A DNA stretch of 64,000 bases, from positions 1,984,001 to 2,048,000 of the forward strand of contig CAXXDU010000002.1 of the NCBI GenBank assembly GCA_963667535.2, given 5' to 3'. The stretch is from UBA5614 sp963667535. Lineage in GTDB: Bacteria > Cloacimonadota > Cloacimonadia > Cloacimonadales > Cloacimonadaceae. Each line of letters starts with the position of its first letter. Position 1 is the stretch's first letter. A program made the translations under genes and the position numbers. A model generated the notes under the pieces. That model had not been told where the DNA came from, did not search any database, and saw only the letters and a program-made list of their open reading frames with translations. Of the stretch, positions 8,689 through 17,558 are shown in pieces.

Positions 8689-10848
8689 TTATCGTCTTGA
8701 GAAATGGAAGATGTCACCTGTGTATCCCAATTCGAGATAATATTGTAACATACGGTCTTCTGATATAGCACCTGCAAGCCTTACAGGACCAAGATAAGTA
8801 CTTAATCCCAATTCCAGCACTCCTCCCATAACAAACTTCTTCTGCTCATTCCATACTTCACTATTTGCATAGTTTATTGCCTGAAGCTTAGAAGTTATAA
8901 AGAATGACTTAATCGGATTTAAGACTAAACCCGCCTGAACCAGTTTGTAAAAAGGAGCACTCTTTTCATAATACGGAAAGCCTGCAAAATTGTCCAGACC
9001 ACCCAAATAAAACGGGTCAAAATTGGATTGATTATTACTGTTGAAATGAGAGCCATACTGTATTCCCATTAAAACAGAAAAGTACTTGTTTATCGGTCTG
9101 TATATTTTACAATCGGCAAACAACTTATTTAGTGTTTCGTCACTCAGGATATCGTCTTTGGCAAAGGAAGTCTTTATCAAAGCTCTCATACCGGTTTTTG
9201 GAAAGACATAATCATCCAGGCTCTCATGATATGCCTTAAAACCTATCCCAGAAATTGTTACGGATTTTTCCAAAGTATCACTTACAGCTATTTCCCTGTA
9301 AAGATTTGTACTGTATGAATAAGTGTAACCTTCCAGAACTAACGACTTGCGCGCATACAGACCAATTCCGGTAGTTAAACCGCATTCCAGTGAACGTGCG
9401 CTGGTTATTTTATCATGATCATCATTGTAAAAGTAGATTTGTTTCTCGCTTATATAGGGGAAAAGCCTGTAGTATATCCCAAAATCCTTACCGAAGTTCT
9501 TCACAAAATCAATGTTTAACTCGTGTTTGCCACCCACTTTTAATTCAGCAAAGACCTGTGAATTTCTCATAACGTAATTTTGAAGTGATAAGACAGCACC
9601 TGCCACAAATTCATCTTCCCGATTGTAAGAGAAGTTCATCGCCAGATATTTACTCTCTCTTTCTTTTACGACTGCTTTGAGCAATACACCATCTTCATCC
9701 GGTTCGATAACAGGGTATATGATATCAAACAACTGAGAATTCCAGGCCTGATGAAATTTATCAATGACTTCTTCAATTGTGTAATTCTGATTGGAATTCA
9801 GTCCGATGTATTCCCGGACTTTTGCAGCACTAAGGTTACTATTACCCTCAACAACAATTCTGGTGAATGATACTTTTTTGACAGCAGGTAAAGGAACAAC
9901 GGGCGGATTATCATTATGACTATTAATCAGTTTTGCTATAGTCCTGATATCTTCAATATGTTCTCTGGCATAGTCTTCTCCGGCCTTGATAAGTTCATCA
10001 ATATCGTCAAAGCTGGTAGCTGAATAATTCGCCAATTCAGGATTTAACAGATAATCACAATAAGAAATCTCTTCTTCAACTTTGGAAGTAATACCGATAT
10101 TCACAGTTTGATCCAATACATGAATAATGCCTTGCAACTGCTCCGCATTCCTCAAAGAAGAGTTAACTTTAAAACCAATAACGTAATCAGCTCCCATTTC
10201 CTTTACTTGTTTGCCGGGTAAGTTTTGTGAAATTCCACCGTCAATATACAGGGTTTTATTCAAAGGAAAAGGCTGAAGGAAACTGGGAATAGACATAGAT
10301 GCTCTGATGCCCTGCATGAGTGAACCGGAATTGAAAGCTGCCAGTTTACCGGTGATTAAATCAGTTGCAATGCAGGTAAATGGAATTGGTAAATCTTTAA
10401 AATCATGAATTCTGTAAGCAGGTGAGTATACTTTGAATAACTCCAGATTGATTCGATTACCTACAATTACTGACTGAGGTAACTGAGGAGTCCACCTCTG
10501 GTCCAGCCTGAAGAAGGCATTGCCGTATGGCGCCCAGCGTTTCTGACCGATATAAAGCTCATCTCTTTTCCACTTATCATTGGATAATTCATTCCAGTCT
10601 CTGTTTACAAAAAGGCTTTCAATCTCAGTGGCATTATAGCCCATGGCATATAGGCCTCCAATCAGAGAGCCGATACTGGTACCAGAAATGAATTGAGGAT
10701 GAATGCCATTCTCTTCCAGTACTTTCAACATACCTATATGCGCAAAACCTCTGGCGCCACCACCACTTAAAGCATAGCCTATTTTAATGGCAGAAGCACC
10801 GGTTAAGGCAACAATGAAGTAGCAAAGTAAAACGAATTTACGCAACAT
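8689..10848 (-). CDS. Patatin-like phospholipase with C-terminal outer-membrane barrel (PlpD-like)
   Basis: 719 residues with a signal peptide (1-20). The patatin domain has the oxyanion GGGARG at 29-34, the nucleophile elbow GTSIG (Ser58), and the DGG motif with Asp203. A POTRA-like segment follows (about 325-395). The last ~320 residues are a 16-strand-type Omp85/surface-antigen barrel (FYLGGLDNFAGFPYYE, ending LELGYTGDIFHFSRR). This is the type V secretion layout of PlpD, where the barrel places the lipase at or across the outer membrane. It is the last gene of a minus-strand run and starts 2 bases after the LiaF-like gene ends. Confidence 0.92.
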   Translation of the reverse strand: MLRKFVLLCYFIVALTGASAIKIGYALSGGGARGFAHIGMLKVLEENGIHPQFISGTSIGSLIGGLYAMGYNATEIESLFVNRDWNELSNDKWKRDELYIGQKRWAPYGNAFFRLDQRWTPQLPQSVIVGNRINLELFKVYSPAYRIHDFKDLPIPFTCIATDLITGKLAAFNSGSLMQGIRASMSIPSFLQPFPLNKTLYIDGGISQNLPGKQVKEMGADYVIGFKVNSSLRNAEQLQGIIHVLDQTVNIGITSKVEEEISYCDYLLNPELANYSATSFDDIDELIKAGEDYAREHIEDIRTIAKLINSHNDNPPVVPLPAVKKVSFTRIVVEGNSNLSAAKVREYIGLNSNQNYTIEEVIDKFHQAWNSQLFDIIYPVIEPDEDGVLLKAVVKERESKYLAMNFSYNREDEFVAGAVLSLQNYVMRNSQVFAELKVGGKHELNIDFVKNFGKDFGIYYRLFPYISEKQIYFYNDDHDKITSARSLECGLTTGIGLYARKSLVLEGYTYSYSTNLYREIAVSDTLEKSVTISGIGFKAYHESLDDYVFPKTGMRALIKTSFAKDDILSDETLNKLFADCKIYRPINKYFSVLMGIQYGSHFNSNNQSNFDPFYLGGLDNFAGFPYYEKSAPFYKLVQAGLVLNPIKSFFITSKLQAINYANSEVWNEQKKFVMGGVLELGLSTYLGPVRLAGAISEDRMLQYYLELGYTGDIFHFSRR

Positions 10849-10850
10849 TG

Positions 10851-11435
10851 CTAAAAGGTTTCTTCATCCTTGACTGATGTAGTATCCGGTTTAGCTTGGG
10901 TGGAACCTATTGGATTGGAAGGAACAACTTCGAATACCAACCTGCCAAACACAGTATTGGTTTCAATTCTTTTTGCCGGAGAGTCCGCATTACCTTTTAA
11001 AGAGAATGTATCTTCCGCAAAGCCATTGTAGGAATGGTCCGGTAGAATGGTAGAGCCAAAGACAGTGGTCGAAGTTATATCCAGATTCATAGTGTCCGGT
11101 ACTATGACTACTGCATTCCCGAAGACAACATTGATTTCTCCCGGAAGTTTCTTTGCACCGGCATACTTGGTCAAATCAATCGTTCCTGATGAAAAGATAA
11201 TATTGCATTCCCCGGAACCGTAATAATGATTTACCTTAGTTGTATGCTTGTCATAAGATCTTTCAGAATGTCCAAAGATTACTCTCATGCCCAGTAGGAT
11301 TAGAATAATCCCAAAGAATATTCTTGCCAGATGCAAATCAATATTGAGCACGTATTTCAGAATAATCGAAATTCCTATCAGGGAAATTAAGATCCCCCAA
11401 AACAGGCTGCCAAATAATAATCCGTGCATTTTCAT
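10851..11435 (-). CDS. LiaF-like / cell-wall-stress-type membrane protein
   Basis: 194 residues. Two N-terminal helices (about 6-27 and 34-53) contain the IILILLGMRVIFG pattern of LiaF-type transmembrane domains. They precede a soluble beta-rich domain with repeated VFG motifs (EINVVFGNAVVIVP, TTVFGSTILP, TNTVFGRLVFE) typical of the LiaF C-terminal / DUF4097-like right-handed beta structure. LiaF proteins sense or modulate cell-envelope stress in Firmicutes. No LiaRS two-component pair is visible here, so the role is unknown. It lies between purL and the patatin gene on the same strand. Confidence 0.7.
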   Translation of the reverse strand: MKMHGLLFGSLFWGILISLIGISIILKYVLNIDLHLARIFFGIILILLGMRVIFGHSERSYDKHTTKVNHYYGSGECNIIFSSGTIDLTKYAGAKKLPGEINVVFGNAVVIVPDTMNLDITSTTVFGSTILPDHSYNGFAEDTFSLKGNADSPAKRIETNTVFGRLVFEVVPSNPIGSTQAKPDTTSVKDEETF

Positions 11436-11495
11436 ACCTCCTCCTATCTTCTTTACATATATGGAGTATATTTATTCATTAATTTTTTCCTTGCT

Positions 11496-13706
11496 TCAAA
11501 AGGAAAGGCTGTTCTGCCAAAGAGCTTCTAATTCTACCACAGGAATATTGATTTCGTTATTTAACACAAAATTCTGCCCCGTTACTACTCCCATAAAGTG
11601 AAATTCACAATCCATGGTAGTTATCAGATTGAGAAATGCTTCTTTATTAGCTTGGGAGATGCTGACTACTATCCTGCTATGTGCTTCTCCGAAGTAAGCT
11701 ATATCTTTTCGTCCTTTGGGTTGATAATTGAGATGAATGCCTTTATATTGACCATCAGGGGAGAAGCAGCTCTCAGCCAAACATACCAGCAGACCGCCAT
11801 CAGAACAATCATGTGCACTGCTGAGCAAGGATTTATCAACCAAAGCCAGAACAGCCTCATACAGTGCTTTCTCAATTTCCAGTTCGACTTTGGGAGGAAA
11901 TCCGGCAATCAAGTCATGTATCGTTTTCAGATATTCTGAACCACCAACTTCATGACATTCTTTGCCCAGCAGAAAGATCAAGTCTCCCTCAGTTTTAAAA
12001 TACTGGGTAATTACTTTCCTGTAATCATCTATTAAGCCCAGCATGCCGATTACAGGAGTCGGATAAATAGCACCTGTGGGATTTTCATTGTAGAAAGAAA
12101 CATTCCCGCCTGTGACGGGAGTACCCAAAGCTCTGCAGGCATCTGACATGCCTTTAATGCATTCGGAAAAAGTCCAGTAAACTTCCGGTTTGTATGGATT
12201 ACCAAAATTTAGGCAATTGGTAATTGCCAGAGGCTTGGCTCCGGAACAGACTACGTTTCTCGCAGCTTCCACCACTGCGCCTTTGGCACCCTCATAAGGG
12301 TCCAGCCAACAGTGTCTGCTATTGCAATCAGTCGATAGCGCCAGAGCTTTGGAGGAATCTTTTACTTTCACTACTGCTGCATCAGAACCGGGTTCCACCA
12401 TTGTATTGATTTGCACCATGTGGTCATATTGCCTGTATATTGTTCTTTTGCTGGCTATATTAGGAGCTTGTAACAGTTTGCGCAGAATTTCCGCATAATC
12501 TTTTAATTCAGGTAGCTGTGAGACATCAAAGCTTCTTGTTTTGACAAGATACTCCGGATAAGATGTTTCCCGCGTGTAAACGGGTGCTTTGCCACCCAGA
12601 ACGAGCGTTTCTGCTGGAATAACTGCAACAATATTACCGTTTTGTTTCACAGTCAGAAGTCCGTCATCTTTCACACTTCCAATGACCACAGCTTCCAAAT
12701 CCCATTTATGAAAGATACTGCGGATAGCATCGATGTTCTCGGGATTGATAATCAGCAGCATCCGCTCCTGTGATTCGGAAAGCATGATTTCATAAGCAGA
12801 CATACCGGTTTCGCGTTGGGGTACTTTGGCTACATCTATTTCGATGCCAACGCCTGTCTTGCCTGCCATTTCACTGCTGCTACAGGTCAAGCCTGCTGCT
12901 CCCATATCCTGGATTGCCACTACTAAGCCCTTTTGGATTACTTCCAGAGTTGCTTCCAGCAACAGCTTTTCCATAAACGGATCACCAACTTGAACAGCAG
13001 TTCTTTTTTCTTCTGACTCATCGCTCAGTTCCACTGAAGCAAAGGTAGCTCCATGAATCCCGTCTCTACCTGTTTTAGCTCCGACATAAACCACGTAATT
13101 GCCAATTCCCTGAGCGCCTGACTTTGCCAAATCACCATGTTTCAGAATACCCACAGCCATTGCATTAACTAAGGGATTACCTTCATAACTGTCTTCGAAA
13201 TAAACTTCGCCACCCACTGTCGGTACACCGAAGCAATTGCCGTAATCTGCTATTCCGTTTACCACACCCTTAATCAGATGTTTCACCTGCGGATTAGCGG
13301 GATTGCCGAAGCGTAAAGAATCCAGCACAGCTACAGGACGAGCGCCCATGGTAAAGATATCTCGCAGAATGCCGCCAACTCCCGTTGCTGCTCCGTGATA
13401 AGGTTCCACAGCGGAAGGGTGATTGTGGCTTTCTATTTTGAAAGATACTGCAAGCCCATCACCAATATCAACCACACCGGCATTTTCTTCACCGGCTTTA
13501 GCGAGCATGTATTCTCCGTCTTTGGGCAAGGTTTTAAGCAGTTTAATTGAGTTTTTATAGCTGGCATGTTCAGACCACATAACGCTGAAGATACCGAGTT
13601 CCACCCAGGTGGGTTCACGTTTAAGGATGTTTTTAATCTCCTGATATTCATCAGGGCTGATACCATGTTCTGCTAATACCTCAGGGGTAATTTTAAAATT
13701 ATCCAC
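11496..13706 (-). CDS. purL: Phosphoribosylformylglycinamidine synthase, PurL subunit
   Basis: Small-type PurL of 736 residues, the ATP-dependent synthetase subunit that converts FGAR to FGAM in purine synthesis. It normally works with PurQ (glutaminase) and PurS, which are not in the window. Motifs: WSEHASYKNS near 45, KIESHNHPSAVEPYHGAATGVGGI near 95, QDMGAAGLTCS, MLSESQERM, and TDCNSRHCWLDPYEGAKGAV. The start is GTG at 13706, with AAGGAT seven bases upstream. It begins 15 bases after the upstream Sua5/phosphatase fusion. Confidence 0.96.
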   Translation of the reverse strand: MDNFKITPEVLAEHGISPDEYQEIKNILKREPTWVELGIFSVMWSEHASYKNSIKLLKTLPKDGEYMLAKAGEENAGVVDIGDGLAVSFKIESHNHPSAVEPYHGAATGVGGILRDIFTMGARPVAVLDSLRFGNPANPQVKHLIKGVVNGIADYGNCFGVPTVGGEVYFEDSYEGNPLVNAMAVGILKHGDLAKSGAQGIGNYVVYVGAKTGRDGIHGATFASVELSDESEEKRTAVQVGDPFMEKLLLEATLEVIQKGLVVAIQDMGAAGLTCSSSEMAGKTGVGIEIDVAKVPQRETGMSAYEIMLSESQERMLLIINPENIDAIRSIFHKWDLEAVVIGSVKDDGLLTVKQNGNIVAVIPAETLVLGGKAPVYTRETSYPEYLVKTRSFDVSQLPELKDYAEILRKLLQAPNIASKRTIYRQYDHMVQINTMVEPGSDAAVVKVKDSSKALALSTDCNSRHCWLDPYEGAKGAVVEAARNVVCSGAKPLAITNCLNFGNPYKPEVYWTFSECIKGMSDACRALGTPVTGGNVSFYNENPTGAIYPTPVIGMLGLIDDYRKVITQYFKTEGDLIFLLGKECHEVGGSEYLKTIHDLIAGFPPKVELEIEKALYEAVLALVDKSLLSSAHDCSDGGLLVCLAESCFSPDGQYKGIHLNYQPKGRKDIAYFGEAHSRIVVSISQANKEAFLNLITTMDCEFHFMGVVTGQNFVLNNEINIPVVELEALWQNSLSF

Positions 13707-13721
13707 AATGTATCCTTAGAG

Positions 13722-14813
13722 TTAATTTGTTTTGGTTATTATCGTAAAAAGCTTCTCAAGTTCAGCTTCAATCTGTTTATAAATATCTCTGTAATAATCA
13801 ATGTCAAGTCCCACAGGGTCAGCAATATCGCCTTCATCACCTACATATTCTTTCAGAGTAAAAACTTTATGAGCTGATTCCGGGAAGCTGTTTCTGATAA
13901 AATCTCTCTGTCTTTCTTCCATTGTGAGGACAAGCCAGCTTCCACTCAGGATTTCCGGGTTTAGCTTCCGGGAAAGATGTTCCTGAGCCATGATACCTTG
14001 CTCAGCTAAAAGCTGCATGGAACTACGTGATATCATAGCGCCTGTTTCCAGCAGTCCGGCGGAAGTGGAACTAAACGGCAGGTTCCTCTGCTTACTGTAA
14101 AAATTGAACAGATATTCTGCAATAGGACTGCGGCAAATATTACCTGTGCACATAAACAGGATAGACGGTTCACTAAAAGTCTGTTTGATTTCATAAAACG
14201 GAATTGCGCTTTCCCGCAGACAGCGAAGAAAAGGCAATACTGCTTTGCCGGCTTCGTCTTTATCCACATACTCTATAACAGTGGAAGGCTCAGGGTCGTT
14301 AAATTTATTCGGCACAAACCCCAGATCAAACCAACTCTCATATCTCTTGGTGATTTCCTGCATGTCTTCTGCTGCCGGAACACCGCTGATATTGATGCTT
14401 GTGCTGATTATCGGTTCTCCCAGAAAATCAATCATTTGACGTAACATATTATCAGTAGGAACCCTGAAAGCTACTTTACCATTATAAGCTACTGCTGCAA
14501 ATCGTGCATCGTTTACAGGCAGGACAACCGTTAAATTTCCTGGCCAGTATTGCTTAAGTACAGGTAACAGACCACCCGGGATATTTATATTATTATCAAA
14601 CAGCCATTGAATATCGGAAAGCAACACAATATACCCATTCTTTTCCGGTCTTTGTTTGTACCCTGATATCCTGCTGATACCGGCTTGACTGCTCAGACGG
14701 CAGCCTATGCCAAACATATTGCCTGTGTAATGCAGCACTGTGCTATCCTGCATCCAGTATTTGGATATTGCATCTTCCAAAGCACGGGGAGACGGATGCT
14801 TAAATAATTTCAC
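13722..14813 (-). CDS. Fusion: Sua5/YrdC-type domain + low-molecular-weight protein phosphatase
   Basis: 363 residues with two domains. Residues 1-205 are YrdC/Sua5-like (KQRPEKNGYIVLLSD near 53-67, FRVPT at 117, STSINISG at 138-145). That family makes threonylcarbamoyl-AMP for the t6A modification of ANN-decoding tRNAs. Residues 215-360 are a low-molecular-weight protein tyrosine/arginine phosphatase, with P-loop CTGNICRS (Cys222, Arg228) and a late acid motif IADP near 333. The two families are adjacent genes in Bacillus (ywlC/ywlE); here they are one polypeptide. The YrdC part has a short N-terminus, so TsaC activity is inferred only. Confidence 0.88.
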   Translation of the reverse strand: MKLFKHPSPRALEDAISKYWMQDSTVLHYTGNMFGIGCRLSSQAGISRISGYKQRPEKNGYIVLLSDIQWLFDNNINIPGGLLPVLKQYWPGNLTVVLPVNDARFAAVAYNGKVAFRVPTDNMLRQMIDFLGEPIISTSINISGVPAAEDMQEITKRYESWFDLGFVPNKFNDPEPSTVIEYVDKDEAGKAVLPFLRCLRESAIPFYEIKQTFSEPSILFMCTGNICRSPIAEYLFNFYSKQRNLPFSSTSAGLLETGAMISRSSMQLLAEQGIMAQEHLSRKLNPEILSGSWLVLTMEERQRDFIRNSFPESAHKVFTLKEYVGDEGDIADPVGLDIDYYRDIYKQIEAELEKLFTIITKTN

Positions 14814-14829
14814 TCTATACTCCGTATTT

Positions 14830-15930
14830 CTAATCTAAGTAATTCATGGGATTGACTGCTCTGCCGTCTTTACGTAATTCAAAATGCAAGGAAGGCTGCG
14901 TGGCAGAACCTGTCTTACCGGATTTGGCAATCACCTGTCCTTTCTTGACCATTGTACCTTTGGCTGCCAGTAAGTCACGGTTATAGGCATAGACTGAGAA
15001 GAAGCCATTCTTGTGGTCGATTATCAAGAGTTTGCCTTGTCCGCCATATCTGTCAGAAAAGACCACTTCACCATCATCGATAGATTTGACACTGGTGCCT
15101 TCCGGCATGCCGATATCTATTCCGTTGTTGATTACACTGGTATTGTTTCCGCGTGATTCTTCGCCAAATTCTCGTAGGATAGTTCCTCTGGCAGGCCAGG
15201 GAATAGTTTTGCCGGAGAATTTGTAATTATTCGTCTTTTTATTGGTATTTGCTGTTAAACGGCTAATCAGACCTTCCAGTTCAGCAGCGTCTTTCTTCAG
15301 CTTACTTACCTGGTCTTCATAGGATTTCTTTTCTTTTTCCAGGCTAGTTGCCTGTTTGGTCAGATTAACAATCTGCTTTTGGTAATTCTGGCTCTTCTTG
15401 GCTTCTTTAGTTCTTACGTATTTGACCTGGAAGTATTCACTGCGGCGTTCTTCCTGTGTTTGAACCAATTCACGGTGAAAGTCTGATAAGTCATTTATGC
15501 CTTTGACCGTCATGGATATCAGCATGGATAGCAGATACTTATCCTTGGTCTCTTTGGCTACATATTTATCTTGCATATCGATATAGAAAAGCCTCAAAAA
15601 TTCTGTATTACCCAGTCTTTTCATCTCATGCAATCTGTCTTCATTGCCCTGAACTCTTTCACTGATAGCTTCCAGAGAGTCCTGCACAATCGCTTCTTTA
15701 TGCTGTAAATTTAATACTTTCTGATCAACTTGTGTTTTGTTTTTGCGCGTGGAATTAATATCTTTTTGTGCCTTTTGTTTCTTTTGGTCGGCTTGTCTGG
15801 CTTTCTGTTGGATAATATCTATCTGCTTTTCAATCTGGCGTAATTCCATCATCTTGTCATCCACTTCATCAGCAAAGACAAAACTCATTGATAAACAAAC
15901 AATTATACATGTTATTAGAAATCTATACAT
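14830..15930 (-). CDS. EnvC/NlpD-like murein hydrolase activator (coiled coil + degenerate M23/LytM)
   Basis: The start is placed at the ATG at 15930, where a clean signal peptide begins (FLITCIIVCLSMSFVFA); a longer ORF reaches 15966. A long coiled coil follows (about 20-235). The C-terminal M23/LytM domain has NGIDIGMPEG and PSLHFELR. Active M23 enzymes have His in the first motif and HxH in the last; here the first His is replaced (NNGID) and the last reads SLH. The domain is therefore probably non-catalytic, as in E. coli EnvC, which activates amidases during septum splitting. It is the first gene of the five-gene minus-strand run, 16 bases before the fusion gene. Confidence 0.85.
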   Translation of the reverse strand: MYRFLITCIIVCLSMSFVFADEVDDKMMELRQIEKQIDIIQQKARQADQKKQKAQKDINSTRKNKTQVDQKVLNLQHKEAIVQDSLEAISERVQGNEDRLHEMKRLGNTEFLRLFYIDMQDKYVAKETKDKYLLSMLISMTVKGINDLSDFHRELVQTQEERRSEYFQVKYVRTKEAKKSQNYQKQIVNLTKQATSLEKEKKSYEDQVSKLKKDAAELEGLISRLTANTNKKTNNYKFSGKTIPWPARGTILREFGEESRGNNTSVINNGIDIGMPEGTSVKSIDDGEVVFSDRYGGQGKLLIIDHKNGFFSVYAYNRDLLAAKGTMVKKGQVIAKSGKTGSATQPSLHFELRKDGRAVNPMNYLD

Positions 15931-16234
15931 ATCCCTATCTCTTGGTTTATTATGAAAGACAATCATTAACAGTAGGGAAGAGGTGTCAATGCCTTTCTTC
16001 TCTATTCAGACACATAGTTTCTTACAGTCATTCCTGCGCAGGCAGAAATCCATGCTGTTTTTTTACCCATAAAGACACAGAGGGAAAATGAGTAAAGAGA
16101 CTTGAAACATTGGCATTAATGTGCAGGCAAGGTAGTCACCCTGAGCTTGTCTAAGGGCATGCTGTTTCTTTCCTCGGACATGAGTGTCCAAGCCACAGTA
16201 TTCTTTTCACATTTTCACCGTTTCACCTTTCCAC
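15931..16234. other. Intergenic repeats downstream of a 150-aa family gene
   Basis: This 304-base stretch contains a dispersed repeat at 16029-16063 (core ATTCCTGCGCAGGCAG, then AATCCATGCTGTTTT) also found at 41601-41633 and 43710-43743. It also has a CCCTGAGCTTGTCTAAG relative of the 'CAAGCTCAGGATGAC' repeat, and a short palindrome CGGACATGAGTGTCCAAG near 16176. No gene is visible. Confidence 0.6.
16029..16063. repeat. Dispersed palindromic repeat ('ATTCCTGCGCAGG' type), copy 1
   Basis: TCATTCCTGCGCAGGC followed by AGAAATCCATGCTGTTTT. Near-identical copies are at 41601-41633 and 43710-43743. The core ATTCCTGC / GCAGGAAT can pair. All copies are intergenic. Confidence 0.7.
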
Positions 16235-16681
16235 TCACATATCATTATTAAAACGTTTATACCCCGGCACCATCGGCAGTAAACCCGCATCAATGGCTCG
16301 ATTGACCGACCTGCAAGGCAACTCACGGTCATAAATCTCCTGCCTGGTAACATTCTGTAAATCTACTGTCGGGTCGCTTTTAGCCAGAGCGTACATCACT
16401 TTCATAAAGAGGTTATTCCACGCTTTGACCGGATTGAACTTATTTACAGGCAGAGCGTTGTAGAGTTCCACATACATCTGCATATCCTCTCTGTAGGCAG
16501 TGGATGGGTGCAGATTATGCATATTTCTCATCACTTCAGCAAAAACTGTGTTGCCGGGCATTACTTTACGGTGCGGGTAAGAACGGATGTAGATGCGCCC
16601 TGTCTGCCTGTCGAGTACATAAATCGCGTCATCTGCCCTACCGGTATACCCTCTAATCATGTGTTTAAAACTTACTTTCAA
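16235..16681 (-). CDS. Repeat-associated ~150-aa protein family, member 1 (unknown function)
   Basis: 148 residues, no signal peptide or membrane segment, basic. The family is not one I can name. It clearly matches the protein at 41002: both begin MKVSFKHM / MRVAFKNM with GYxGxADD near 12-18, share MRN near 50, YxEDxxxYxELYNxLP near 63-77, and end IYDRELPCxSVNRA...GLLPxVxGYxRFNN-M. A more distant member is at 33147. It lies in repeat-rich DNA with 303 bases of repeats downstream and about 1 kb upstream. AGAAAGGAGAAAGAGATTG-like purine-rich sequence precedes the ATG. Possible roles are purely speculative. Confidence 0.8.
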   Translation of the reverse strand: MKVSFKHMIRGYTGRADDAIYVLDRQTGRIYIRSYPHRKVMPGNTVFAEVMRNMHNLHPSTAYREDMQMYVELYNALPVNKFNPVKAWNNLFMKVMYALAKSDPTVDLQNVTRQEIYDRELPCRSVNRAIDAGLLPMVPGYKRFNNDM

Positions 16682-16744
16682 TCTCTTTCTCCTTACTTTT
16701 TTCTCTAGCTAATCACGCTAAATTCAGATAGACAACTACCGCAT

Positions 16745-16764
16745 GGAGTTCTGCATTTATGCAG
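16745..16764 (+). repeat. REP-like hairpin, GGAG type
   Basis: GGAG, TT, then the perfect palindrome CTGCAT-TT-ATGCAG. This is the inverted counterpart of the three hairpins in the 66-bp tandem repeat just downstream. A GTAG or GGAG tetranucleotide 5' of a short hairpin is the layout of REP elements mobilised by TnpA-REP (RAYT) Y1 transposases. No such transposase gene is in the window. Confidence 0.65.
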
Positions 16765-16788
16765 GTTTGTTTATAGCTGTACATCGTT

Positions 16789-16957
16789 ATCCTCTTTTAC
16801 CAACCTGCATAAATGCAGAACTACATAATCACTAATACTTATTTACTTGTTTCTATCCTCTTTTACCAACCTGCATAAATGCAGAACTACATAATCACTA
16901 ATACTTATTTACTTGTTTCTATCCTCTTTTACCAACCTGCATAAATGCAGAACTACA
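16789..16957. repeat. 66-bp tandem repeat, 2.5 copies, each carrying a REP-like hairpin
   Basis: Units begin at 16789, 16855 and 16921, exactly 66 bases apart and visually identical; the third is cut after 37 bases. Each contains CTGCATAAATGCAG followed by AACTAC, that is, a minus-strand GTAG-TT-hairpin (16805-16824, 16871-16890, 16937-16956). No ORF spans the array. Confidence 0.9.
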
Positions 16958-17102
16958 AACATACATCCTCTATATATACTAGGTATAAAAAACAAGCCTT
17001 ACAGGTATAAAATCTTTCTTTTTCCCAAACTATTTTCTGAGAAACTCCCTTTTTTGCCCTTAGATGCATCTTACACGAATCTTACTCGTTTCTTTCACAC
17101 TC

Positions 17103-17184
17103 ATCGGGACTTAATCGAGGCTCAATCGGGACTCAATCGGGATAATCCCGATTAAGTCCCGATTGAGCCCGGTTTGAGTCCGGT
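17103..17184. repeat. 82-bp imperfect palindrome
   Basis: The two arms meet near 17143/17144. The left arm AATCGGGACTCAATCGGGAT faces AATCCCGATTAAGTCCCGATT with one mismatch, and the pairing continues outward with more mismatches. The arms themselves are built of ~12-base degenerate repeats (AATCGGGACTC). It could form a long hairpin but has no T-tract, so it is not an obvious terminator. Confidence 0.75.
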
Positions 17185-17279
17185 TTATCCTCTGAGTAAG
17201 ATGTAAGGAAGATGTAAGATATGAGTAGGAAGGGTATCATGAATTTCTCAGTTGTTTCTCAGTAGAGTCTTAGAAGTAT

Positions 17280-17299
17280 GTAGTACCGCATTTATGCGG
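17280..17299 (+). repeat. REP-like hairpin, GTAG type
   Basis: GTAG, TA, then CCGCAT-TT-ATGCGG, followed by TTTTTT. It has the same layout as the other copies but opposite orientation to those at 17416, 17504 and 17559, so pairs of REPs face each other. Confidence 0.65.
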
Positions 17300-17380
17300 T
17301 TTTTTCACATCTGGATACGTTGCTTTTGATATAAGATTGCTTGAGGATTGAGGTGTATAAAACCAATTTGTTAAACTATT

Positions 17381-17441
17381 GGATTACCTATCAACAAAGT
17401 ATCACTTACAAAAAACCGCATAAATGCGGTACTACATACTT
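17381..17441. repeat. 61-bp direct repeat, copy 1, containing a REP-like hairpin
   Basis: Begins GGATTACCTATCAACAAAGT and ends in a minus-strand GTAG hairpin (CCGCATAAATGCGG at 17416-17429, CTAC at 17432-17435). It matches 17469-17529 at an offset of exactly 88 bases, with only a few substitutions. Confidence 0.85.
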
Positions 17442-17468
17442 CCGTAATCCAGAATAAGACATCAAATC

Positions 17469-17529
17469 GGATTACGTATTAACAAAGTATCACTTACACA
17501 AAACCGCATAAATGCGGAACTACATACTT
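17469..17529. repeat. 61-bp direct repeat, copy 2, containing a REP-like hairpin
   Basis: Begins GGATTACGTATTAACAAAGT and ends with the hairpin CCGCATAAATGCGG at 17504-17517 and CTAC at 17520-17523. It is the partner of 17381-17441. Confidence 0.85.
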
Positions 17530-17558
17530 TATGTTACAAATACCATGAGAAGATAAAA

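Noticed and set aside
16789..16957. CRISPR-like array from regularly spaced identical 66-bp units
   Set aside because: The whole 66-bp unit repeats, including any would-be spacer; there are no variable spacers and no cas genes. It is a tandem repeat.
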